A stretch of DNA of 64,000 bases from an uncultured Pelagibacteraceae bacterium (lineage in GTDB: Bacteria > Pseudomonadota > Alphaproteobacteria > Pelagibacterales > Pelagibacteraceae), in assembly GCA_902557235.1 (NCBI GenBank), contig CACDZR010000005.1, positions 1 to 64,000 on the forward strand. Direction: 5' to 3'. The translations under genes were made by a program, and so were the position numbers. Every line of letters begins with the position of its first letter. Position 1 is the stretch's first letter. Below, in pieces: positions 33,033-40,371 of this stretch. The notes beneath the pieces were generated by a model. It was not told the origin of the DNA. It was given only the letters and a program-made list of their open reading frames with translations, and made no database searches.

Positions 33033-34703
33033 TCAGAGACCTTTTATAATTTTTTGATTTATTTTTTGTAATAATTCTTCATCCACATCTTCCATTTTAG
33101 ATACACTTTTCCAAAAATATCTTGCTTGAATTTTTCTCCCCAACTTCCAAAGAATATCTCCATAGTGATCATTTACTATTGCATCGTCTGGCATTAACTC
33201 AACTGCTCTTTTTAAATATGTCTCTGCTTTTACATAGTCATCTGTTAAAAAATAAGCCCAACCAATTGAATCTATTATGTAAGGATCATTTTCCTTTAAA
33301 GAATATGCTTTCTCTAACATCTCCATTGCCTCTTTAATTTTATGATCTCTCTCTAACCACGAGTATGCTAAGTAATTAAGAACATAAGCATCATCAGGAT
33401 CAATTTCTAAAGATAAAAGCATATCCCTATCAGCTTCTTCATAATTTCCCATTCGTTCATTACTTGCTCCTCTTCTGTAAAATAAATCTGATTTAATTTG
33501 TAAATCATCACCAACTATTTCTAAAACTTTGGTGTAATATTTTATAGCTTGCTCATATTTTTTTGCGTTCTTATAAAAATTAGCAATATCAAATAAAAAT
33601 TTTTCATTTGGTTTTTCGATTTTTTCAAAATTAGACTTAATAAATTTTAACGACTCTTTTTGATCAATTTCTTTTGAGATTATTTGAGCTTCTTTTTTTA
33701 ATCTATACCAATAATAAAAGTCATCTTCTTTTTCAAATTCTCGTAAAATCTTTTTAACACGATCAAATTCTTCATTTGAATATTGATTTTCAGTAAGCAA
33801 TGATAAATTATAATAAAATTTTGGATTTAAATAATTAGACAAATATAAATAAAAGTTAGATTTTATATAATCGTCTTGAGCAGAATATAAATTAGATATT
33901 AAAAACAAAAATTCACTTATTAAATCATTATGGTTTTTGCATGAAAAAACAGTGTTTATTTTTTTTTCATTGCCATTTTCGATCCAGCTTTTCCCTTGAG
34001 ATAAAAGTAACGATGTATTAATAAATTTAATACCCTCAGTTATTTTTTTGGCTTCCTCTATCTGATTATTTTCAATTAGATATGCTAAATAAAAAAAAGT
34101 GTATCTAGTTAAGTCTGCATCATCATTATTTACTAATTTAGAGAAAAAAGTTTTTGTTTTAGCGTCTCCTAAATAACACCGTTGAAAGGTTGTTGAAATA
34201 ATTGATAGATTTCCATAATTTTTTAAATCATTAGGCAATCTTTTTTCATTAAATACAAAAACGTAGTCTCTCAAATTATCTAAAACTGCTGAGTTAAATC
34301 GGTTGAGCTTAATATATTTTTTGGTCTCAGATATATAATTCAATGCTTTTGAAAAATCGTCTCTTCTTAGACTGTCTATTGTTAATAATAAGTATTTTTC
34401 AAAAAATTCGGAGTTATTTTTATTTTGTTTAATAACATTTATTGCTTGATTAACTTTATTTTCTAAAACTAAAGAATAAACATATCTCTTTAAATAAGGC
34501 TCATGCTTATTTAATAAAATTTTAGAGGTATTAAAAAAATTTAATGCCTTTGAATTATTTTTATTTTCAAATGCTACAATTCCTGAAAAATATTTTGATA
34601 AATTTTTGGAGTCAAAATCATCAAAACTAGCACTTTTAGAATGCAAAGGATTTTGGTAAAGTAAAAATAATATCAATAAAAATTTTATATTTTTGAAAAA
34701 CAT
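33033..34703 (-). CDS. TPR-repeat protein with signal peptide
   Basis: A 556-residue protein with an N-terminal hydrophobic signal-like segment (residues 4-22) and several tetratricopeptide repeats in the C-terminal half. The clearest repeats run from about residue 375 to 530: NFYKNAKKYEQAIKYYTKVL, RRGASNERMGNYEEADRDML, DPDDAYVLNYLAYSW and DDYVKAETYLKRAVELMPD. Such proteins scaffold envelope complexes, but no specific partner is visible. It precedes ispE with a one-base gap, an order seen in alphaproteobacteria. The start (34703) is 11 bases from the divergent uracil-DNA-glycosylase start. Confidence 0.85.
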   Translation of the reverse strand: MFFKNIKFLLILFLLYQNPLHSKSASFDDFDSKNLSKYFSGIVAFENKNNSKALNFFNTSKILLNKHEPYLKRYVYSLVLENKVNQAINVIKQNKNNSEFFEKYLLLTIDSLRRDDFSKALNYISETKKYIKLNRFNSAVLDNLRDYVFVFNEKRLPNDLKNYGNLSIISTTFQRCYLGDAKTKTFFSKLVNNDDADLTRYTFFYLAYLIENNQIEEAKKITEGIKFINTSLLLSQGKSWIENGNEKKINTVFSCKNHNDLISEFLFLISNLYSAQDDYIKSNFYLYLSNYLNPKFYYNLSLLTENQYSNEEFDRVKKILREFEKEDDFYYWYRLKKEAQIISKEIDQKESLKFIKSNFEKIEKPNEKFLFDIANFYKNAKKYEQAIKYYTKVLEIVGDDLQIKSDLFYRRGASNERMGNYEEADRDMLLSLEIDPDDAYVLNYLAYSWLERDHKIKEAMEMLEKAYSLKENDPYIIDSIGWAYFLTDDYVKAETYLKRAVELMPDDAIVNDHYGDILWKLGRKIQARYFWKSVSKMEDVDEELLQKINQKIIKGL

Positions 34704-34714
34704 AACTGCACTTT

Positions 34715-35434
34715 ATGACTAAAAAGATGTTAAATCAAAATGCCAAATATGATCAAAGATTTTTAGATAAAGTAGAGCCAAAATTTGAATTTAGTAATAA
34801 GCCAATAAATAGACTTAAAGTTGTTAAGGAAAATAGCATTCAAAATAAAACAGCAAAAGAAGAGAGGATTTTAAATCTAAAGAAAAAAATCAATTCAATT
34901 CAAGATTGTAATTTAAAAGATAATTCTAAAAATTTAGTTATGGGAGATGGTGATATAAATAGTCCTATAATGTTAATTGGAGAAGCTCCTAATGAGAAAG
35001 AGGACTTGGAAGCTAAAACATTTTGTGGCGATGTTGGTGTACTTTTAACCAAGATGCTTTTAGCAATTAACATCAAAAAAGAAAAGGTGTACTCTACTTA
35101 CTCAATAAATTTTAGACCTCCGAACGATAGAAAGCCAACCGCTCAAGAAATAAAAAGATATTCAATTTTCCTTAAAGAACATATTTCAATTATTGATCCA
35201 AAAATTTTAATATTAATGGGTACCACTGCAATGGAGGCTGTAACTGGTCTTAGCAATCAAATTACAAATGAAAGAGGAGATTGGAAAGAAATCATAATTA
35301 GAAACAAAACAATTCCAGTAATTATCACTTTCAATCCATCTTATTTAATAAGATATCCAGATAAGAAAAAATTCTCATGGGAGGACCTAAAAAAAATAAG
35401 AAAAAAAGTAGAAGATTTGAATATCAAAATTTAA
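34715..35434 (+). CDS. Divergent family 4-type uracil-DNA glycosylase
   Basis: A 239-residue protein of the uracil-DNA glycosylase superfamily, closest in layout to family 4: PIMLIGEAPNEKED for the first motif, TFCGDVGVLLTKML, NFRPPNDRKPT, LILMGTTAMEAV, and TFNPSYLIRYP for the last. Several hallmark positions differ: the usual His of HPSYLL is Asn, GEAPG has become GEAPN, and at least two of the usual iron-sulfur Cys positions are Phe and Tyr. The fold call is good, but whether it excises uracil is open. It overlaps rnhB by one base. Confidence 0.8.
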   Translation: MTKKMLNQNAKYDQRFLDKVEPKFEFSNKPINRLKVVKENSIQNKTAKEERILNLKKKINSIQDCNLKDNSKNLVMGDGDINSPIMLIGEAPNEKEDLEAKTFCGDVGVLLTKMLLAINIKKEKVYSTYSINFRPPNDRKPTAQEIKRYSIFLKEHISIIDPKILILMGTTAMEAVTGLSNQITNERGDWKEIIIRNKTIPVIITFNPSYLIRYPDKKKFSWEDLKKIRKKVEDLNIKI

Positions 35435-35994
35435 TGAAAATAATTGCTGGGGTTGATGAAGTCGGTCGAGGAAGTTTAGTTGGACCAGTCTATGCAGCTG
35501 CAGTTATTTTAAAAAGTTCTATAAATACAAAATTACTTAAAGATTCGAAAAGCATATCAAGTGCTAAACGCAAAGTCTTATTTGAACATATCAAAAAAAA
35601 TTCAATATGGGCAATTGGAAAAGCATCATTAAAAGAAATTGAAAAATTAAATATTTTAAATGCCAGTTTATTAGCAATGAAAAGAGCAATAAAAAAACTC
35701 AAGAAAAAACCATCACACGTTTTAATTGATGGAAATAAATTGCCTAATATGAAAAATTACAAACTTAAATCTATTATTAAGGGTGACCAAAAAATTCCAT
35801 CTATTTCAGCGGCATCAATTATTGCAAAAGTTATACGTGATAAGATGATTTCAGATTTAGGTAAAAAGTTTAAAGGCTATAATTGGCAAAAAAATTTTGG
35901 ATACGGTACTAGTCAACATTTAAAAGCTATAAAAATCTTAGGAATTACAAAGCATCACAGAAAAACTTTTTCTCCTATAAACAAATTGAAATAG
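35434..35994 (+). CDS. rnhB: Ribonuclease HII
   Basis: Cleaves RNA in RNA-DNA hybrids and at single ribonucleotides in DNA. The N-terminal IIAGVDEVGRGSLVGPVYAAAV carries the active-site Asp-Glu, and LIDGNKLP and SIIAKVIRDKMI follow. The start is ATG at 35434, giving about 186 residues; an earlier reading frame extension is lysine-rich and not conserved. RNase HI (rnhA) is also in the window. The gene overlaps the upstream glycosylase by one base and is followed by the ccrM control region. Confidence 0.94.
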   Translation: MKIIAGVDEVGRGSLVGPVYAAAVILKSSINTKLLKDSKSISSAKRKVLFEHIKKNSIWAIGKASLKEIEKLNILNASLLAMKRAIKKLKKKPSHVLIDGNKLPNMKNYKLKSIIKGDQKIPSISAASIIAKVIRDKMISDLGKKFKGYNWQKNFGYGTSQHLKAIKILGITKHHRKTFSPINKLK

Positions 35995-36027
35995 TTTTCA
36001 CGTAAAAACACCATATGTAGTTGTCGC

Positions 36028-36045
36028 CATACAAAGTCATACAAA
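36028..36045 (+). repeat. Direct repeat CATACAAA x2, 10-base period
   Basis: CATACAAA occurs at 36028-36035 and 36038-36045, one helical turn apart, 27 bases upstream of the ccrM -35 box. The layout would suit tandem binding of a regulator, but no protein is known from the sequence. Confidence 0.4.
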
Positions 36046-36071
36046 ACTAATCTAAATAATTCAATCCTAGG

Positions 36072-36100
36072 TTGACCCAGGAATCTTTTTGGAGTCTAAT
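36072..36100 (+). promoter_or_regulatory. ccrM core promoter with two GANTC sites
   Basis: TTGACC (36072-36077) and TCTAAT (36095-36100) are separated by 17 bases, a good sigma70-type promoter. GAATC (36081-36085) lies in the spacer and GAGTC (36092-36096) overlaps the -10, 11 bases from the first. A dyad CCTAGGT/ACCCAGG (36066-36081, six of seven pairs) covers the -35. Transcription would begin near 36107, only about seven bases before the ATG at 36114. Confidence 0.6.
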
Positions 36101-36113
36101 TTGTTTTTATAAA

Positions 36114-37184
36114 ATGAATTTCAACTTAAAAAATAAATTAATTAATGGAGATAGCCTTCAGGAACTTAAAAAAATTCCTGATGAAACTTTTGATTTAATC
36201 TTTGCCGACCCTCCTTACAACCTGCAACTAAAAAGTGAATTAACAAGACCTGATAGATCTAAAGTAAGTGCAGTGAATGATAAATGGGATCAATTTGAAA
36301 ATTTTAAAAAGTATGATGACTTTACATACTCATGGTTAAGCGAATGTAAAAGAATTTTAAAAAAAGATGGGGCTATCTGGGTAATTGGTAGTTATCACAA
36401 TATCTTTAGAGTTGGGGCAGCAATTCAAAATTTGGGTTTTTGGATTTTAAATGACGTCATTTGGAATAAAAAAAACCCCATGCCAAATTTTAGAGGAACA
36501 CGTTTCACGAATGCCCACGAGACTTTAATTTGGGCATCTAAGTCTGAAAAATCAAAATACACTTTTAATTATCAATCCTTAAAGTGTTTAAATGACGACC
36601 TCCAAATGAGATCTAACTGGGAATTGCCGATTTGTAATGGTTCCGAAAGACTAAAAAAGAACGGTAAAAAAGTGCATTCTACCCAAAAACCTGAGGCACT
36701 ACTTCACAGAATTTTATTAGCAACGACAAATAAAAAAGATTTTGTTTTAGATCCTTTTTTAGGATCAGGAACAACAGCAACAGTTGCAAAAAAATTAGGT
36801 AGAAATTATTACGGGATTGAAAAAGAAAAAACCTATTTTAAAGCTGCTAAAGAAAGATTAAATAAAGCAAAATCTATAGAAGATGATAACTTAGATACTA
36901 TTCAGAACGGTAGATCTAAACCAAGAATACCCTTTGGTTCTTTGGTTGAATTAGGAATAATTAAACCAGGAGCTACTATTTTTGATAACAAAAAGAAAAT
37001 TAGTGCAAAAATTAGAGCTGATGGCAGCATCAAACATGCTCAAACTGAAGGCTCAATCCATAAAGTAGCAGCTACAATCTTAGGTGCTGAAAGCTGTAAT
37101 GGATGGACCTATTGGCATTATAACTTGAATGGAAACGCAGTTCCTATCGATCATTTAAGACAAAGATTAATTTCTAGTAATTAG
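36114..37184 (+). CDS. ccrM: CcrM-type adenine DNA methyltransferase (GANTC)
   Basis: Cell-cycle N6-adenine methyltransferase expected to act on GANTC. The beta-class motif order is seen: motif IV DPPY with D32 in LIFADPPYNLQL, then VWNKKNPMPNFRGTRF, and motif I DPFLGSGTTATVAKKLGR, followed by a CcrM-specific C-terminal domain (LVELGIIKPGATIF). About 356 residues. A TTG at 36072 is in frame but serves as the -35 box, so ATG at 36114 is the start. Target specificity is inferred from family. Its stop overlaps that of the convergent monooxygenase by four bases. Confidence 0.94.
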   Translation: MNFNLKNKLINGDSLQELKKIPDETFDLIFADPPYNLQLKSELTRPDRSKVSAVNDKWDQFENFKKYDDFTYSWLSECKRILKKDGAIWVIGSYHNIFRVGAAIQNLGFWILNDVIWNKKNPMPNFRGTRFTNAHETLIWASKSEKSKYTFNYQSLKCLNDDLQMRSNWELPICNGSERLKKNGKKVHSTQKPEALLHRILLATTNKKDFVLDPFLGSGTTATVAKKLGRNYYGIEKEKTYFKAAKERLNKAKSIEDDNLDTIQNGRSKPRIPFGSLVELGIIKPGATIFDNKKKISAKIRADGSIKHAQTEGSIHKVAATILGAESCNGWTYWHYNLNGNAVPIDHLRQRLISSN

Positions 37185-38326
37185 TTCTTATATATTTTAC
37201 CAAGATAGCTCTCTAAAAACTTTTTGTTTTTTACCAATCTTTTCAAAAAAATATTTCTCAATAAGGTTGTTAAAGGATTAGATAAATGAAAAGCAAATTG
37301 ATTAAATTTTGAGCGATTATTAACCATTTTTGTTTTATTAACTCTATTTCTAAAAAAATTATCTTCAGTATTATTCTCTATATTCTCAAATAATTCATAT
37401 GCACCCTCTATTGATTGTGATGCACCTTGAGCAAATGATGGTGGAAAAGCAAAAAAAGCATCACCTATTAAATGAATATTATTGCTATTAACTTCAAAAA
37501 AATCTCTACTCACAAATACTGGATATATCTTTAAATCATTAATATTATCAAAAAATTCATTATTTAAGTGTGGAACTTTATCTAAAATTTTATTAATGAA
37601 AATATTGTCATTAAACAACGAGTAATCTTTTTGCTCATCCTCTGAAAGTTTAAATTTTATTAAACCTATAAAGTTTAAATCACCATTAGGAGATACTGGA
37701 TAAATAACATAGTGAAAATTTGAACCTAAAAACAATGAGATGTTTTTTTTATCAGCCATGTTCAAAGAGCTTGGTATTATACCTCTAATAGCTAACGTAT
37801 CATTAAATTTTGGTTCAATTTGGTTTTTCGATAACAGGCTTTTACTCTTTGAAAAAACTCCATCTGAAATAATTAAATAATCAAATTCATGAATTTCATT
37901 ATTTTCAAAAGTAATTTTAACGATTTGATCTTGTTGTTCTATCTTTGAAATAGTGTGTTCAAATTTTATTTCTTTTTCTAAATCCTGTTTTAAAAAATTA
38001 ATAAGTGATGATCTTTTAAGAGTAGTATATTTACATTTTTCAGTATTAAAATTTGATATATTTAACTCACATATCTTATTTGAATTTTTGACTGAGTAGA
38101 AATTAATTTTATCTGGATTAAATTTCTCATTATTTTCTAATTTATCAAACTGAATTTTATTTAATAGCTTGATGCTATTAACAGATAATTGAATACCATA
38201 ACCCTCTTTTAAATTGATTAAGCTATTTCTCTCAAAGATAGTTACTTTATATTTTTTGTTTCTCTTAAATAAATTGGCAATGAATAGCCCTGAAATACCA
38301 GCACCAATTACAGCTACTTTTTTCAT
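37181..38326 (-). CDS. FAD-dependent monooxygenase
   Basis: A 381-residue flavoprotein of the UbiH/salicylate hydroxylase-like group. The dinucleotide motif IGAGISGLFIANLF opens the protein, an Arg-rich NAD(P)H-contact region is in the middle (DYLIISDGVFSK), and the FAD motif IHLIGDAFFAFPPSFAQGASQSIEGA follows. The substrate is unclear; ubiquinone-ring hydroxylation is one option for this superfamily. It begins right at the end of mutY, sharing one base, so the two are probably cotranscribed. Confidence 0.85.
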   Translation of the reverse strand: MKKVAVIGAGISGLFIANLFKRNKKYKVTIFERNSLINLKEGYGIQLSVNSIKLLNKIQFDKLENNEKFNPDKINFYSVKNSNKICELNISNFNTEKCKYTTLKRSSLINFLKQDLEKEIKFEHTISKIEQQDQIVKITFENNEIHEFDYLIISDGVFSKSKSLLSKNQIEPKFNDTLAIRGIIPSSLNMADKKNISLFLGSNFHYVIYPVSPNGDLNFIGLIKFKLSEDEQKDYSLFNDNIFINKILDKVPHLNNEFFDNINDLKIYPVFVSRDFFEVNSNNIHLIGDAFFAFPPSFAQGASQSIEGAYELFENIENNTEDNFFRNRVNKTKMVNNRSKFNQFAFHLSNPLTTLLRNIFLKRLVKNKKFLESYLGKIYKN

Positions 38327-39306
38327 TAATTTTTTTCTAAATATTTGACCACTTTTTTAGTGAATGTTGGAAGCATATAATTATCTAATCTTCTTTTATC
38401 AAACCAATAAGATGAGGGAAATTTTTTCAAATTTTTGAGATATTGAATTTTTATGTTCATATTCATGTTTGACATTTTAAAATTAAAATTTTCATTAAAA
38501 TTTTTCGGTTTAGACAGTTCTTCCATTGGAAAAATTGCTAAATTTTTTAAAAAGTTAAATTTTGTATTTTTTACTAATAAGTATTTTTGATTTTTTTTAT
38601 AAACTTTAAGAATAAAATATTTTTCTTTATTTTTTTTTCTAATTTTAGCTAAATCAAAATCTTTCTTTTTGTAAGACTTGCAACTTTTAAGGATGGGACA
38701 TGCGCTACATTCAGGATTTTTTGGTTTGCATATCATTGCTCCTAATTCCATTAAAGCTTGAGCATAATCACTTGCTCTTGATGAAATTCCAAAAATAGAT
38801 TTTTTTTTTATTAGATTATTTTTTTGTATTTCGTTATTTTTTTTTAAATGAAGATATCTTTTTAAAACTCTTTCAATATTTCCATCTAAAGGAATGTAAG
38901 ATTTGTTAAAGGCAATAGCTAAAATTGCATTAGCAGTGTAATTGCCGATGCCAGGTAAAGATATCAAATCCTCGTAATTGTTTGGAATTTTTCCATGATG
39001 CTTACTAATTATGATTTTAGCAGTCTTTTTTAAATTTCTTGCTCTTGAATAATATCCAAGACCCTCCCAAAGTTTTATCAATTCATTATCCTGTATTGTT
39101 GAAAGTTTTTTAAGATTTGGAATTTTATTTATAAATCTATCAAAATAAGGGATTACAGTCACAACCTGTGTCTGTTGCAACATAAATTCACTTACTAATG
39201 TATAATAATGTTTTTTTGATTGTGAAACATTTTTTCGCCATGGTAATGATCTTTTATTTAAATCATACCAATTAAGAATTTTTTTTGTTATTATTTGATC
39301 TTTCAT
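38326..39306 (-). CDS. mutY: A/G-specific adenine glycosylase
   Basis: Removes adenine mispaired with 8-oxoguanine. The helix-hairpin-helix and catalytic Asp region reads LPGIGNYTANAIL...IPLDGNIERVLKR, and the 4Fe-4S ligands C-x6-C-x2-C-x5-C are seen in CKPKNPECSACPILKSC. The C-terminal NUDIX-like domain is short and lysine-rich. The conserved N-terminus (QIITKKILNWYDLNKRSLPW) fits ATG at 39304-39306. That start abuts the ATG of the divergent DciA gene with no bases between them. Confidence 0.94.
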   Translation of the reverse strand: MKDQIITKKILNWYDLNKRSLPWRKNVSQSKKHYYTLVSEFMLQQTQVVTVIPYFDRFINKIPNLKKLSTIQDNELIKLWEGLGYYSRARNLKKTAKIIISKHHGKIPNNYEDLISLPGIGNYTANAILAIAFNKSYIPLDGNIERVLKRYLHLKKNNEIQKNNLIKKKSIFGISSRASDYAQALMELGAMICKPKNPECSACPILKSCKSYKKKDFDLAKIRKKNKEKYFILKVYKKNQKYLLVKNTKFNFLKNLAIFPMEELSKPKNFNENFNFKMSNMNMNIKIQYLKNLKKFPSSYWFDKRRLDNYMLPTFTKKVVKYLEKN

Positions 39307-39792
39307 ATGCAATTTAAAAAATATACTAAGCAGAGAAATAGCATTCAAGGCTTAAGATCCTTTAAAGACACTTTGCCAAAAAATATCAAAAAAGTCATCA
39401 ATAAGAAAGGCCATGTGTATTCTGAAGCTATCAACAATTGGAAATATATTGTTGGAGAAAATTTATTTAAAGTTTGTTACCCAAAATCATTTAAAACATT
39501 AAACAAGTTTGGTGCTAGCACTTTATTAATCAATGTAAAAAGAGGGCATGAAGTTGAACTAGAATATTCAAGAAAAGATATTTTAGAAAAATTGAATAAT
39601 TTATTTGGTTACCCTGTGGTTGAAAAAATCAAACTAACAAGTTTTGATGATGAAAAAATTGAACCCTCTTCAAATAATGACAATTCTTATGATGTGACAA
39701 ATCATGATTATCAAAAAAAAATAAATAGTGTTAAAAATGAAAAAATTAAAAAATCTTTAATTCAGTTATCAAAAGTATTTAAAAAAAAATGA
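39307..39792 (+). CDS. DUF721/DciA-like protein
   Basis: A 161-residue protein with a DUF721-like core: FKDTLPKNIKKVINKKGHVYSEAINNWKYIVGENLFKVCYPKSF, then LLINVKRGHEVELEYSRKDILEKLNNLFGYPVVEKIKL. DciA proteins load the replicative helicase in bacteria lacking DnaC, and dnaG is also in this window. The C-terminal third is low-complexity and lysine-rich. I use ATG at 39307; four residues can be added upstream. It overlaps the following DsbA-like gene by four bases. Confidence 0.8.
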   Translation: MQFKKYTKQRNSIQGLRSFKDTLPKNIKKVINKKGHVYSEAINNWKYIVGENLFKVCYPKSFKTLNKFGASTLLINVKRGHEVELEYSRKDILEKLNNLFGYPVVEKIKLTSFDDEKIEPSSNNDNSYDVTNHDYQKKINSVKNEKIKKSLIQLSKVFKKK

Positions 39793-40364
39793 AAAAAATA
39801 TTTCTTATTTTCGTCTTATTTTTTGGATCGATAAATATTCTTAATGCTGAGACTAATAGAATTGTAGCCGGAAATAAAGATGCGAAGATTACAATAATTG
39901 CTTATGAGTCATTAACTTGTAGTCACTGTGCAGATTTTCATAGAGAGGTATATCCTCAACTTAAAAAAGATTATATCGATACTGGTTTAGCTAAAATAGA
40001 ATTTAGACATTTTCCATTAGATATAGCTGCTTTCAATGCATCAAAAGTTGCTCAATGCAAAAGTGATGAAGGTTTAAAAATTTTAAATAGTTTATATTCA
40101 AATCAACAAGAATGGGTCAGAGGAAACACTGTGGAGGAGATTAACGATAATCTAAAAAAATTTATCAAAAATCAAGGCTTCGAAGTAAATTTTGAAAAAT
40201 GTATAAATGATAAGAAAATAGAAGATTATGTATTAAATGATCGAATCGAGGGTACTAAAAAATTTAAGGTTAATGCTACTCCTACGATTATTATAAACGA
40301 CAAGAAATTTGATAAAACCCTCAATTATAAAAATTTAAAAAAATCTCTAGAAAAACTGATATAA
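39789..40364 (+). CDS. DsbA-family periplasmic thioredoxin-fold protein
   Basis: A 191-residue secreted protein: hydrophobic signal peptide at residues 3-20, then a thioredoxin fold with the redox pair C44-x2-C47 (ESLTCSHCADFH), FRHFPLDIAAFNASKVAQC, and the cis-Pro loop KVNATPTIIIN. The helical insertion matches DsbA/DsbG-type thiol oxidoreductases with CxxC. It overlaps the DciA gene by four bases (ATGA) and is followed eight bases later by smc, so all three form one unit. Confidence 0.9.
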   Translation: MKKIFLIFVLFFGSINILNAETNRIVAGNKDAKITIIAYESLTCSHCADFHREVYPQLKKDYIDTGLAKIEFRHFPLDIAAFNASKVAQCKSDEGLKILNSLYSNQQEWVRGNTVEEINDNLKKFIKNQGFEVNFEKCINDKKIEDYVLNDRIEGTKKFKVNATPTIIINDKKFDKTLNYKNLKKSLEKLI

Positions 40365-40371
40365 ACTCTTT

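Noticed and set aside
36072..36074. TTG start for ccrM
   Set aside because: It falls in the -35 box of a good promoter, and the 14 added residues do not look conserved.
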